From contig JAAROD010000014.1 of NCBI GenBank assembly GCA_012274445.1, positions 923,001 through 987,000 on the forward strand: 64,000 bases of DNA. The letters are read 5' to 3'. Of the stretch, positions 1 through 12,423 are shown one piece after another. A program made the translations under genes and the position numbers. How positions within the stretch are numbered: the stretch's first letter is position 1; each line of letters begins with the position of its first letter. The notes under the pieces are model-generated. The model made no database searches. It saw nothing but the letters and a program-made list of their open reading frames with translations, and was not told the DNA's origin. Source of the DNA: Sclerotiophoma versabilis (taxonomy: Eukaryota; Ascomycota; Dothideomycetes; Pleosporales; Didymellaceae).

Positions 1-1192
1 CAGTAAAGATTTGAACATGAACCAGAATTGCGCCGGCTCTAAGGTGTCCTATATAGACCGCACATCTGATCTTACGTCGCCAGCAAGCCTCGTCTTTCGT
101 CTGTGCATCGTACAGCGACATAAGACCAAAGTAACCCCCTTCAGAAGTGTAACATGTGGTAACAAGGCAGTGTTGACATTGAAGAGACTGATTGGCGGAT
201 GTGCTTGGCCAACGTAGAACAACGAATGGTTGGCGCTGGCCCATGCGCACAGATTGCAGTTTACCGCTTAAATAGCAAACAAATCTGAAATCGTCAGCAG
301 TCGAGCAAACAAATCTGCGCTGGTGCAGCATGTTTCAGGACGCCATTCCAACAGCATCACGTGTTCCCAGAACGACTGAAGCTGATCTCAAAAGCATTCG
401 GATGAAAGTGCTGACAGCGGAGAATAGAAGCTGGTAATGCTGCCCACGGTGCTAAGGAAATGCTGTGTTTCCGGGTCACGTGTAGCGTCAATGCTTGGTA
501 GCTAGAGTGCCACAACCGGTGCTATCCCATTCTTGTTATTTGGTGGCAATGAACGTGGTGATGCGACCTAGAAGACAGGTGGGAAAGACCAAAGGAAGGC
601 TGCAATAAATAGTCAGCCTTCATTGACGATCTAACCGTCGATGTTCGGATCATCAAGGGCGACGTAAGGTGCTGCACAGCACCAAGTTTGGATGCAATCC
701 ATCGAAAGCTGCAGGTGCCCGAGCATCGTTCTCCAGGTCGTTAGAAGCAAGCGAACTATCAGGGTCATGACTGCACACACACACACATAGAGAAATATGC
801 CAGGGGTTGTGGGAATGAAGAGTGAGGCATGGAGAGAACAAGTGGCGGTGGTTCAACAAAGATGCGAGGCCTTTGCGTCGCGTCAGACGCGTCGTTTGGC
901 GTTGCGAGGCTGGGCGACATCATCGAAAATTAGTGTGGAAGTCACGTGTGGATTTTCGCTGCAGGCACAGGTATCCTCTCGACTGTCGCCATCCTACGAC
1001 TACCGCGCCCATTCGCCTGTACCACTACCCTCGAGTGCCACTTTCCTCACCCGCTCAGCCCGACTCCGCTTGCAGCTGGACATCATTCTCGAATATTTGC
1101 AACTGCCTCCAATCAGTTAGCCGTACTCCACCACCACAAAATCTCAAGGCGTCGACACCCCATCGTACCTTCCACACCTCCCCGCTACCACA
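1..1192. other. Intergenic / 5' flank of GYF gene
   Basis: No gene is supported here. The short open frames have no recognisable composition or splice logic. A (CA)n microsatellite lies at about 772-788. A pyrimidine-rich stretch before 1193 fits the promoter and leader of the downstream gene. Confidence 0.5.
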
Positions 1193-4100
1193 ATGGCACC
1201 TGCTTCTTTCGCTTCAGCAGCTGCAGGCAGTAACTCTGGCTCTGCACGCACAGATTCCAGCGCTGAGTGGTAAGTGCATCCCCTCCTGCATTTTGCACCA
1301 TGCAACCACACTGCATATCCTAGCTGTACCGCTCTACGACCTTGTCTGAAGTCGCTACAAATATCTCCTAACACACCACTGTCGCCCATCACTTCACTCG
1401 CCCCCGCCCTAGGCATCTTGCCATACGGTCAGCTGCATGCTAATACCGACATCAGGGCTCGACGCACGAATGGTGCAACGCAAACATTCCGCCGGCCCTC
1501 ACACGCGACCACGCCCTCTGGATCTGCACTCCCTCCCGCCTCCCGAGATGCGCATGCCCCTGTATCCTCGACTGCACCCTCGACAAATTCTGGAGTCTAC
1601 GTACCGCCACACGCACAACCGGGGCGCAATGGAGGTCCTGTCGAGGGCCGCTACTCGCGAGATCAATTAGTGCAGCTCTTCCAGTCCCAGCGAGAATCTA
1701 ACGATATCAAAGAAGGACTGTCGCATCTGTACATGGGCTCTTGGGAGCCTCACGCCACAAACGGTGCTTCGGGCGCATCGTGGGGGCGCAAGGATGACCA
1801 TGGAAGGGAGGGTCAGAGCGGGGTTGATCAGTGCTGGGACAAGGACGGCAGCATACAGCCCCTGCACCTGACAGAACTTACGGAGGACGAAAGAGAGGTA
1901 CCGCACACCCTGCATGTGGTTTGCCATGTTGTTCCATGCTTACCGTTTACTTAGATCTTCCTGTCTTCTGTAAATTCACCGCTCAAACCACCGACCCAGA
2001 ACGCGAACAAGGACAGCAGCTCCAAGGAGGGTCTTTCCTTGCGCAAGAGTTCGATTTCACAAACGCCTGGCACACCATATGGTCTGTCATCGCCAACGAC
2101 TACCCGCCCTGGCAACCGTCGCCGTGACACGGGCGAGGCATATCCATTCCCTGCATCACCTGCGACCTCTCGATTTGCGCGCGAAGAGTCCAACACCGTT
2201 ACTCCACCGGCATCCTTGATACGTCGCAGAACAGACTACAAAGAGCCCGTTATCGGTGAGGAGAGCGAGAATGAGAAGGGTGCGACTGATAATCCTGGGC
2301 CTTTTGGAAATTTGAAGCGTACCACAACTGCACCGTTCAGTCCAGGCGGTACTGCACCATGGGCTGCTTCGCAAGGAGGTGGATTCTCCGGTCCTATGGG
2401 CGCATTCGGCAGCTTTGGTCTTGCCCAAGCTGAAAAGAAACCTGGATTAGGAAGCATGAGGGGTGAAAGCAGGTTCAAGGGGCTGATGGGCAAAGGCAGT
2501 ACCGAGGATCTTGAGAAGGCTTCGAAAGAGAAGGCATCGCTCGGTAACTTCAGCAAACTCAGCGAGGCAGAAACCTCAAAGCCAAATGCTTCTTGGATGG
2601 AGGCGCGTGCCAACCGTCCTATGAGCAGCGATACAGATCCTTACGTGGACGAAGATCGTCCCACCGGCTCAGCAGCGCTACGAGGTGAGGATGTCAGCCC
2701 TCCCAGACACGGTTTAGGAGGGTTTGGCACGCCACACCGACCTGAAGGACGGGACGATGGTGGCCTGGCTTCTTTTGGCATGACAACCGATAACACGGGC
2801 TTCCGTGACATGTTCGGTAACTTCAGTCAGCAGACACCTCATCGTGGGGGAGAACGAGGCAACGATCCTATGAGCCCTACAGACACCAATCCTTACAGGA
2901 GCCCTGACCACGCTCGCGAAGCACAAGAAGACTCGGATGGGTCAGATGTTCCAAACACACATTATCCAGGTATGGGTAGCTTCCAGGTAGAGTCGAACAT
3001 GCCAGGCTTGCACAATGCCTTCGGCGGCCTTGGAGGTCTCGGCAGAACACCTGGAGCCTTTGAGGCTGCTGCTGGAGACCGAAGCCAGACTTCCAGTGTT
3101 GGTCCCGGGCGCGGGTTCCCTACTCTGCCCGGACTTGGAGGTTTACCTGGGCTGGGAGGCTCTTCAGCTTGGTCCGCAGGTCCGCAAGCCTTGGGCACTC
3201 CCTCTCGTGAACGTCCATTCGGATTCGATAGCGCTTTTGGCAACGTAGGCGAGGTTCAGTCACCATCGCTCGCTGGGCTCGGAAACAGTTCATTGTTTGG
3301 AGGGGCTTCAGGCCTCGGTCATGGTTCGATTGGCCGCGCTAGCAAGTTGGGATCTCTTTTCCCAGCATCCATGCAGGAGCAGATGCGGTCGAACGAACAG
3401 CACGGTGACGACGGCTCTTCGCACGGTGACCGTCAACAAAGCATGACTGGAGCATTTGGCAGGTTCGGCGCACAGGCGCCTAACCGCGACACGGACAGTC
3501 CTTTCCGCGCGAACCGCAACTTGTTCGACGATTTCTCAGGTGCAGCTGGTGATGATCACGGTGCCTTTGGACCGACCTCCAGTGCTCAGTCCAACTTGGC
3601 GACCACGTCGCTGTCTATGGCTGCTCTCAACCAGACCAGAACAGCGCAGCCTTCCACCCCCGGTCTTGGAAGTCCAGCCTCTAGCCAGCCGCCTCAGCCT
3701 CAGCAGCGTACTATGGTTATGCCCGATCGCATGAGATGGATCTATCGCGACCCGTCAGGGAACACACAAGGCCCGTTCTCTGGTCTGGAGATGCACGACT
3801 GGTATAAGGCTGGGTTCTTCTCCCCAGAACTTCTGGTCAAGAAGCAGGAGGAACCAGACTACGAGCCGCTTGCCCAGCTCATCCGCCGCATTGGCAACTC
3901 TCGCGAGCCATTCTTGGTCCCTCAGATCGGTATTCCCCACGGCCCAGCCACAAGCCAGCCCGGCAACAGTTGGGCCGGCGGTGCTGGTACGACGCCAGGC
4001 GCTCAACCACCGTTCGCGAACAGCTTCCCGAGCTTTGGTACCACTCTGACCGCGGAGCAACAGAATGCTCTAGAACGCAGGAAGCAAGAGGAGCAGTACC

Positions 4101-6068
4101 TCATGGCTAGACAGAAGGAGCACTTGGCAGCGCAGCAATCGGTTAACCTGAGGTCGGCTCAGTTGGGAGGCATCATACCGAACCAGCTTCAACACCACTC
4201 CAGTGCTCATAGCTTGCACAGCCAGCCGAGCTTTGGTAGCATCACTTCGCCTGGAGGTTATCAGCCATCTCCGACTCAAGGACCCGGCGCGACAGTCTCT
4301 GGTCTTATGGAGAATGCCTTCAGGCCCGGTATGGTTCCCGGACTTGGTCCCATCGGCCCTGGTATGGATATGATGGGTAACATGCGGGATGAGGAAGTAT
4401 CTGGCCTCATGGACCGTCTCAACCTTGGTCGCGGCGGACAGCCTGCTTTCGGTACTGCACCTGGATCTTTTGCCCCACAGCACTCAGAGTCCGCGTCACA
4501 CGCCCAGAATGTTGTTGCCATGCTCAATGACCGAGCACGACTGCAGCGTGAGCAGGCTGAGCACGACGCCTTGCAGAGGCTTGGCCTGAACGATCAACAG
4601 GCTGCCCAGGCCTCCGCCGATCGTCTGCAGCAGTTCAACGACCTGCGAGTACAGACAGACCTTGATCAGTCTCGGGTCGCTCCTCCACCTGAAGGAGTGA
4701 TTGGAAAGCCTTCTGCCTCAGCTACTCAGGCGCAGGAGCAGCAGGCTGATCCTCAGTCTCCCGACAACAGTGACACTCAAGAGCAGGCAGCGGATTCAAG
4801 CGCTGAGGCACCATCTACTACGCAGGAGCCCCTGTCTTTGACAGAGCAGGTCCAGAAGGCACAGTCTGCCAAGCAATCGCCTTCTCCTCAATCAGCTTGG
4901 AAGCCAGTCGAGCCCGCCATCTACCCATTCCCACCCCCACCCTCGCAGTCTCCTCTCCCAGCACCTGCTGCGCAGAGGAAAGCCATCGTTCCCGGAGACT
5001 TGCATGCAGACTCCCGTGCTGCCACACCTGCGGCTGACACACCAAGTGCGTCCATCGCCCCATGGGCCAAAGAGCCTGCCGAAGCCTCAAAGGGCCCCTC
5101 CCTGAGGGAGATCCAAGAAGCAGAAGCTAAGAAGGCTGCTGAGCGCGAGGCCCTTGCTGCTGCTGCTCGCCGCGAAGCTTTTGAGAAAGAGCTTTTGGCT
5201 CAAGCACAGTCGCCCGTTGTCCAACCTGGCCTGCCCTCCAGCTCTACATGGGCTAGCGGCAGCGGTGCCTCTCCAGCCACTCCCGCTCCTGCTAGCGGTG
5301 CCTCAGTATGGGCTAAGCCTGCCGCTAGTAAGGCCTCTGCTCAACCAACTCCTGCTTCCAAGAAGACGCTCTCGCAGATTCAGAAAGAGGAGGAAGCTCG
5401 CAAGAACCGTGCAGCGGCTCAGGCTGCGTCCGCGGCTAGTACTGTTGGTGCTGCTACAGCAGTCACCGCAGCTGGTAAACGTTACGCTGATCTGGCCAGC
5501 AAGCAGACCCCAGTTCTCCCTGCTGCAGCCATAGCCGCCGGTGCTAGCCCCTGGACCACCGTAGGTGCGAGTGGTAAAGTCAAGACCCCGGGTGGCACTG
5601 CCAGCCCTGCTCCCGCCGCTGTCCGCTCGACAAGCTCAACTGGTGTGCCCTCCATCCTCAAGAAGCCTACAGTCACACGCACAACCACCATCGGCGGCGC
5701 TTCGGGCAAAGCCAATGCTGAAGAGGAATTTCGCAAGTGGGCTGTGAATGAGCTTCGCTCTGATCTGAATAAGGGCATCAATGGTACGTTCCTTGAAGAC
5801 ATACTGATCAATCATACACTAACATCACAAAAGCTGAGGACTTTGTCTCTTCGCTCTTGAGCTTCCCTGCCGATGCTGAGCTCATCACTGAGTCCGTGCA
5901 CTCCGCAAGCAATACTCTTGACTCCCGTCACTTCGCCGAAGAGTTCCTTCGCCGCCGCAAGCTCGCTGACAAGGGCATTATTGATGACCGCAACACGTCC
6001 AGTCCCGTCGAGAACAAGGCTGCAGGCGGTGGCTGGTCTGAAGTTGCCAAGAAGGGTGGCGCCAGCGC

Positions 6069-6099
<31 letters not shown>

Positions 6100-6165
6100 C
6101 AACAGCCTGCTCTTGACTCTGGTGCTTTCAAGGTCGTCCCGAGCAAGAAGAAGGGCAAGAGGTAA
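1193..6165 (+). CDS. GYF-domain protein (Smy2/GIGYF-like)
   Basis: Inferred exons are 1193-1269, 1456-1897, 2000-5783 and 5834-6165, giving 1544 residues; every junction keeps phase. GYF domains bind proline-rich peptides, and Smy2/GIGYF proteins act in mRNA repression and vesicle-linked RNA control. The GYF domain spans about residues 751-815, starting at 'MRWIYRDPSGNTQGPFSG', with the typical W-x-Y-x-D-P and GPF..EM..WY..GFF pattern. The N-terminal block 'RYSRDQLVQLF' is shared by fungal homologues. The long Gly/Ser/Pro-rich middle, a Gln/Ala-rich coiled region and a polyQ run near the C terminus look disordered. The start ATG sits in a CACAATGG context. The 1898 donor (GTACCG) is non-consensus but is the only one that keeps frame. 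Family assignment is firm; molecular role is inferred. Confidence 0.88.
6068..6108 (+). repeat. CAG/CAA polyglutamine tract
   Basis: A trinucleotide run encodes about twelve consecutive glutamines near the C terminus of the GYF protein, close to its basic tail. It is a likely length-variable site. Confidence 0.9.
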
Positions 6166-6611
6166 ATATCCTCGCTCACGTAAGAGAAAGTGAAGGCTGC
6201 GATTGATAAGTTGTAGGCAGTATCAGACTGGCGCATAAATTAGGTAGCTACATTTTGCGCCGTTCTATGCAGACTCAGAGGAAGTCTTGAAAATGTTGAC
6301 AGCAACGAACAGAATTGCACTTGGCCTTTGTAGTTAGTGGAATACGAGACGTTATTGTCAAGCCTGCTTCTTGCCGTGTGAAATGCTCTTTGTAGTCCTC
6401 CAGATGCCATGTCGCTTTGGTTGGTATTCACGTTCGTTGTGTGATGAAATCTCATAGAAGCATATTGATGCATTTTGTAGCAAACGAGTTTGTCGTCATG
6501 TGCCTCATGAAACCACAAATATACCCCCAACGCCTCTAAACAAAAGGTATCTCAGAGAATCACAAACAAGCCCTAACCCAAGGCAGAAATCACATTGGTC
6601 TCTTGCAGCAT
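6166..6611. other. Convergent 3' intergenic region
   Basis: This is the 446 bp between the stops of the GYF gene (plus) and the Spc24 gene (minus). No further gene is seen. It probably holds both 3' UTRs and polyadenylation signals. Confidence 0.5.
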
Positions 6612-7347
6612 CTACATGGTCCGCCAGAAGTAGTTCGTGTAGAAGTGCCGCGAAAACTTGGGGTCGATGTTGACGACGTGCACATCGCCCTTCGCTGCGT
6701 TCCGTATGACAGCTTTGCTGTACTGGCCTGTTGTGGGGTCGGCTTCGACATCGATGCCAAGGGTGCGGTAGAGTTTAAGTTTGAGGCTAGTGGGGGTGTC
6801 AGTGAACGTTCTGCAAACGACTTGGACGCCTCGCGCTGTCGCAAATGCAGCAAGTGAATGTGAGGCAACTGACATGGTAGCGTCTTCACTTTCCGCCTTC
6901 TCCCTCTCCCCGCCTTCCACGCCCTCCGCTTCCAGGTCTGCAGCAACGCCAGCGAGCCTCTCGCGCTCCTGCTGCAGTCTCTCGCCCTCGATCTCTAGAT
7001 CTGAGGCTTGCTTCGCGATCTTGAATTTCTCTGTGTCTAGCCTCAAGATCTCGGCCGCATGGTTGGTAGGGTTGTGCTGCGATAGGGTGTGGTTGTGGTT
7101 CGCGCTGAGTGTCTGGTGAGTGCGCGACAGCTGCGCAAGTGAGGACTGTAGAGATTGCAGGTGTTGCGAGCGGAACTGTGAGAGCGTGCTAAGACTGTCG
7201 GAGATGCGCAAGAGAGAGGCAGTGTCGTTTGCGATTTTGAAGTGCGATGTGCATTGGGCGATGAGCTGTTGCGGTCAGTATGCTGTGGTGAAGGCGTGAG
7301 GGATGTCTTGGAGAGCGTACGGCGGCTGGGTCTTCGTCGAGAAGCAT
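6612..7347 (-). CDS. SPC24: Kinetochore protein Spc24 (Ndc80 complex)
   Basis: Two exons, 7347-7321 and 7265-6612, give 226 residues. The first exon encodes only MLLDEDPAA, and a 55 bp intron (GTACGC..CAACAG) follows. Spc24 pairs with Spc25 in the Ndc80 complex, which links centromeres to spindle microtubules. The sequence shows an N-terminal helical part, a coiled coil rich in Gln/Glu/Leu/Arg at about residues 50-120, and a compact C-terminal domain ending 'VHVVNIDPKFSRHFYTNYF', which matches the Spc24 globular domain. Length fits the family (about 200). It is divergent from Fis1, with 335 bp between the two ATGs. Confidence 0.82.
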
Positions 7348-7682
7348 TTTGGAGGTTGTGCGCGGGTTGCGTAAGAAGTGGGAATCAGCGTCGATTGATA
7401 TGAGGAGTCCGGGGTACAGTGAGTCGTAGAGTGGGTGTTCTCGTGAGGCGCAACACTACGACGGTGCTGGGTTTCGAGTTGTTGTTGTGGTGGCCGTGCG
7501 CCCATGGCAACGGCGGACCGCGGCTGGAGCAGCCGCCACACCTCAGCAGAGCCACGCCACAAGGCGTACGTCACGTCACAGACCAATTTCACGAGACAAT
7601 CCTAGCTGTGCACCTGTGCGTTACCGTTGATCTTCGTACACCATCCACTGTGCCTCTGCAACCTCGAATATATCACATCATC
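7348..7682. promoter_or_regulatory. Shared divergent promoter, Spc24/Fis1
   Basis: This 335 bp region separates the two opposed start codons, so both promoters must lie here or overlap the opposite gene. No specific motif is assigned. Confidence 0.45.
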
Positions 7683-8253
7683 ATGTCGCCGTCGCTGCCG
7701 TGTAAGTCGCTCGGAGATTCGAGAGATGCCTGACGGAGAGCTCACACGCGATAGATGCCGCCGACGTCGAGTCGCCTCTGAAGCCCGACGAACTCCAGGT
7801 CCTGCGCGCGCAATACGAAAAGGAAGGCGAATATGTCGGTCTACAGACCAAATTCAACTACGCATGGGTACATTCACACCGCTCTCCCTCTTCACGCTCA
7901 GCCAGCCGCTAATGCCAGCCCAGGGCCTGATTAAATCCAACGAACGCCCCGACCAGCAAGAAGGCGTGCGCCTGCTGTCCGAGATCTTCCGTGGCTCGCG
8001 CGAACGCCGCCGCGAATGTCTCTACTACCTCGCGCTTGGGAACTTCAAATTAGGCAACTATGCGGAGGCGCGGAGGTACAACGAGCTATTGCTGGAGCTT
8101 GAGCCAGCAAATTTGCAGGCTGGGAGCTTGAAGGGCCTTATAGACGAGAAGGTTGCGAAGGAGGGGCTGGTAGGCGCCGCCATTGTTGGTGGTATCGCCG
8201 TTGCTGCGGGTTTGGTAGGCACATTCTTGTTGAAGTCTGGAAGGAGGAGGTGA
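7683..8253 (+). CDS. FIS1: Mitochondrial fission protein Fis1
   Basis: Exons 7683-7701, 7755-7867 and 7924-8253 give 153 residues, the normal Fis1 size. The first exon encodes only MSPSLP plus one base; splicing makes 'LPYAADVESPLKPDEL', matching fungal Fis1. Fis1 is tail-anchored in the outer mitochondrial and peroxisomal membranes and recruits the Dnm1 fission GTPase through adaptors. Visible parts are a TPR-like helical bundle including 'FNYAWGLIKSNE' and 'YYLALGNFKLGNYAEARRYN', then one C-terminal membrane helix (about residues 128-148) ending in the basic tail KSGRRR. All family landmarks are intact. Confidence 0.93.
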
Positions 8254-9052
8254 GCCGTCGCAGAAAGACATGTTGGATATACTCCGGGGTACCTATGTGT
8301 GGCACTGGTTCTGTTGCACAGGCGTTGGTGGACTTTGATATCACGAAGCTTGAGCTGCTCGTTCTGGCCGAGACTGTATACCTATGATTATAAAGCGATG
8401 GTTTCATGAGCCCAATGAAAGCCCTGAAATGCATCTTCGGCAAGTGCACGACATCGCTCGTTCTCCAATCCGGAGGACTGACAACCATGGTTGTGCTTTG
8501 ACCGAAGCACATGGAAGAGCGGAGAAAACACCCACAACTTGTCCAGCAAACGAAGAGTCAGCCCGTAACGAGCAAACCTTTAAACAGCTCCAAGAGCTGG
8601 AATAACGTTTCGATTCGAGACCCCACACTTTTCCCATACTCCTAGCTACTTTCAAGTGGTGGTGCTCGTCAGCCTGCAGTGATTCGCTGGACCCTGCGCC
8701 AACGATCTTCAAGACGGCAGTGACCGACGTCAGAGCCAGCATTCGACCAGGAATTGAACTTCGGCGCCAGCGTCGCAACGTCTCCGCAACTTCTTCATAA
8801 CCTACGACCTAGACCTATTCCTCGATTCGACGCATACGTCAAGGCACTTACATTGCACACCTTTGCTTGGCTATAGTAGGCCAGCCGGTCTTTCCAGTGC
8901 GGACCACCGAGCTATCGCCCGCGCCTAGCTTACGTCCTCTGACATTTCCTTGTGAGTGCGTATAATCGTAAGACATGGTCTTAGTCTGCTGATACAAACA
9001 TGATGCAGCTTTTTGTTCTCCCCAGTCACATCCAAATCGGAAACTCGCAGAC
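8254..9052. other. Intergenic
   Basis: 799 bp with no supported gene. It should include the 3' UTR of Fis1 and the promoter/leader of the RING gene. The open frames lack splice or family support. Confidence 0.45.
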
Positions 9053-10835
9053 ATGGACCAGTCCGCAAACCAGAATGCGCCCGCACCTGCGGGGAGTCAG
9101 AGGCCCGGACACCGCGATATGATGTTTTGCCACGAATGCGCTGATGAGTGGTATCGAGATGAGCGCGGCCTCACATGTCCGGAGTGCGGTTCAGATTTCA
9201 CAGAGATTGTGAGTTGACCGCAAGACCTGTTCAGCTCTACAGTCACTAGGCTGGACACGCTGGACACGCGCTTACACACTTCAGATCGAAGACGACAACG
9301 ACCCACGGGATGCCAATATGTTCGGCCACGATGGCGACCAAGACGATGACCCTATGACAGGCCTAGAGCACGACCCGCCGCATTTGAGTCCCCACCAGAA
9401 TCCCTTCACGCATGATGATCCAGAGGAGGCAGACATTAGTAACTTCAACTTGGTACGCATTGGGCCTGGCAGATTCAACGTCCAAGCTACCATAACACGG
9501 TCGGTATCACCGCAGGGCCTCGGCGCTGGCATTGCGCCTGGCTCGATTGGAGGCTTCATGTCAATGCTAAATGGCTTGACGCGAGCAGCTGTACAAGGAC
9601 AAGCTCCTGCTCAAGCTCACCCTCAAGGACAGGGTGAGGGCTTGTTATCAGGTGCTGGCCAGTCTGCACATCAAGAGGCACAAGGCCAAGGGCAATCAGA
9701 GACTCACACTGGACGTTTCACATACCATGGTGGGGCGCGATTGACACCTCGAGGCGATGGCCCAGGCATGCGTGTCGAGCCTGTCGATGATATCTCGAAG
9801 TAAGTAAAAGAGTAAAGAGTCAAGTGTTCTATATGCTGACGACCGACAGCGTCATGACGGGTCTGATGGCAGCACTTGGAGCCCAGAATGTTCCACAGGG
9901 CGGCAGTGGCAGTGGCCGTGGTGGGCCGGGCGGCGAAAATGTACCAGCCCCATTCTTGAACCTCTTCCAGTCGCTCGGTCTCATACCTGGAGGAGGTCAA
10001 ATGGGCGACTTCGTGTACTCGCAAGAAGGCCTCGACCGAATTGTCTCCCAACTCATGGAACAGACAGCTACGAACAACGCTCCTCCGCCCGCCACACAAG
10101 CCGACATCGATGCCCTACCCCGGAAGAAGGTGTCGGAAGAAATGCTTGGCCCTGAGCACAAGGCTGAATGTAGCATCTGCATGGATGAGGTCAACATTGG
10201 CGAAGAGGTCACTGAGCTGCCCTGCAAGCACTGGTTCCACCACTCATGCGTCTCTGCATGGCTACTTGAGCATGATACATGTCCGCACTGCCGGAAAAGC
10301 ATTTCCAAGCACCCAGAAGATGCAGCAAATGCCCAAGCGTCTGCATCAGGCGCACAAGCTTCCACTGGAGCCCAGCCAACAGGTTCGCGGTCGATGCCTG
10401 GCGCCTTCGACGACGACGTGTCTGGTACCGGCATTCTATCAGATCCATATGTCGTCCCCTCAGATACTGGATCTGCGGGTGACCAAGCTACCGGTACCTC
10501 CACAGCTACCGACGCCACGTCAGGTGCGGTTGGGGACCGAATACGCAGGGGTTGGTCTGGTCCTCAGTCATAAGGCCGCATTCACTCTGTGTTCCTGAAC
10601 TGACGTTCTTCTCTCTACCACAGGCCGGCAGCGACTGCGAGAACGACGTGAACATCATCATGAGCGACACCGTCATCGTCGCCTCGAACGACATCAACGA
10701 CTCCTCAACAGAGTTGCCGCTTCCTTCCCCGCGTCCTCTCCAGAGATTGTTCTAGCCTCCGAAAGCCCCAATCTACTGATTCGAAGCATTTTACGGTCGT
10801 CTGACAGCAGCAGTTGGCCTGGGTCTGCGTGTTGA
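9053..10835 (+). CDS. RING-H2 E3 ubiquitin ligase (RNF126/RNF115-like)
   Basis: Exons are 9053-9208, 9285-9799, then 9850 onward. An N-terminal Cys4 zinc ribbon (C-H-E-C...C-P-E-C, residues 25-48) resembles the BCA2 zinc finger of RNF115/126. A C-terminal RING-H2 follows (CSICMDEVNIGEEV...CKHWFHHSC...CPHCR). Such ligases ubiquitinate cytosolic and misfolded or mislocalised proteins. The middle is Gly/Gln-rich and disordered. The 3' end is uncertain. Without a last splice the frame stops at 10573. A strong branch site and acceptor (CTGAC..CTACCACAG, ending 10623) suggests a final Arg-rich exon ending 10835, with a weak donor near 10525-10553. I extend to 10835 on that basis. Confidence 0.82.
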
Positions 10836-12423
10836 TACTTTGCTCTTGCATCTGGCGCACATGTTTGGCTTTGGCGTTCCCTTTTCCTTTGATTGATGTG
10901 TAGATACTCCCTCTCTTTCCCCTAAGAATGTTGGGTACAGCATGATCACGGCGTTATCATTGGAGCATATGTGCTGGGCGACTTTCTGTAGGATATTGCG
11001 AATAAGTTCAAATGAGATACGTTTATCTCATCAAGCATTTCGCAAGGTTCATGCTCGTCCATTGTCGAGATATTTCGGATAGATGACGTCGTGTATGCAC
11101 TGCCCAAACCCCACAACGGCCTTCACCGCTGTCAAATTGCGGTGATCGCTCGGCTAGCAATTCGCCGACAATGGTTGAGTCTTCACATGTCAGGAGGGGT
11201 CACCAGGACAACGGAGAAGATTTTGTTGGAGCACGCCGGGCACAGACGCGACTGCCCAAAGAGCGCGGTGTGAGAGAGCTTGCTGCTTGCGTGAAGCTTG
11301 GACTAGCGCCCGAATGGAAGATGTGACAGCGCATCAACCAAATGCCGCGAGCCCTGCATTTCAGCGCCGGCAGAGACGCACTGATTCATGCGCCTCGTCC
11401 AAAGAATTGGGCGGAAGACGTGATTGCGATGCAACGTTGGAGTCAACGTTTCGGGTTGCTTGAGGCAACCTCTCGTGAGAGATTTCGGTGTCGAGGGGAC
11501 CTGGTCTTGAGACGGTGTTCCTGCAGCGATGTTGCGCAGCACTCGACCACTTTGTTGTGTACGGCGCCACAGCAACTGGCGCGTAGGTTCACGCGGTACC
11601 GGTATCCGTGCTCAAGCTTGAGCTCCAACACCGTCGATGTCGTGTCAACGCGCTGGCAAGACAACACGGCAACGGTGTGCCCCTCCGCTGACGATATGCA
11701 ACGGTCAATCGACATCAACTCAACCAGATATAGAGCCTTGTTCGCCTCGTTGACAGCATGGTTCTCGTTCTACTTTCCTCGGTGACAGCCCTCTGCCCTC
11801 ACGCGAGTCGACGTGGTAGCACTACGTGCAGTGCTGTGATTGGGTACCCAGGTCGAGCTCTTCCCACAGGGTTGATGCATCGACATGTAATGATCAGTAT
11901 GGGTTGGCGTCAACAAGATGCTAACGAGACAGGCTTCAGGACAAACCGTGTCAGCAGCGCCATAACAGCCCATGATCAACGAGGATGCGTGGTCAAGCAG
12001 CGATATCAGGTGTCAATGTCGATGCTGCGATCATCGTCCGCGAACCCCGAACCCTAGTTGAGGCGGTAAGATCAAGTGGAGCCGCGCCTCGAGCACGTCC
12101 CATCCATGGCCTCGGACGGCCTCACAACGGGATCTTGTGTGCTGTGCTTGCATTAATCGGCGTGTTGACTTTGCCCCATCTGAGGCATGCAACGTGCAGA
12201 GCGTCTACTCAACGCATCCTGACTGGGCAGCAGCTATGCTTGGTGCTGCAGGCTGCATACAAATACAAGCACGCTAGGATGCAGTGTTGTGCCCGTACAT
12301 AAAGGCAACGCTGGAGGACCAAAGGCGCCCCCGTCCGCTTGACAGAACCGGTAAAAATCTTTTCATAGGAGGAACAGGCTAGCAGGCTACTGGACCCCGT
12401 GTGATTGATAGCAAAACTGAATC
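10836..12423. other. Long intergenic region
   Basis: About 1.6 kb without a convincing gene. Open frames exist on both strands (largest about 147 codons near 11342-11785), but none shows a domain, sensible composition or consistent splicing. It holds the promoter of the coiled-coil gene. Confidence 0.45.

Noticed and set aside
11303..12302. Several 70-150 codon frames on both strands
   Set aside because: They overlap each other with no splice logic, conserved motif or sensible composition.
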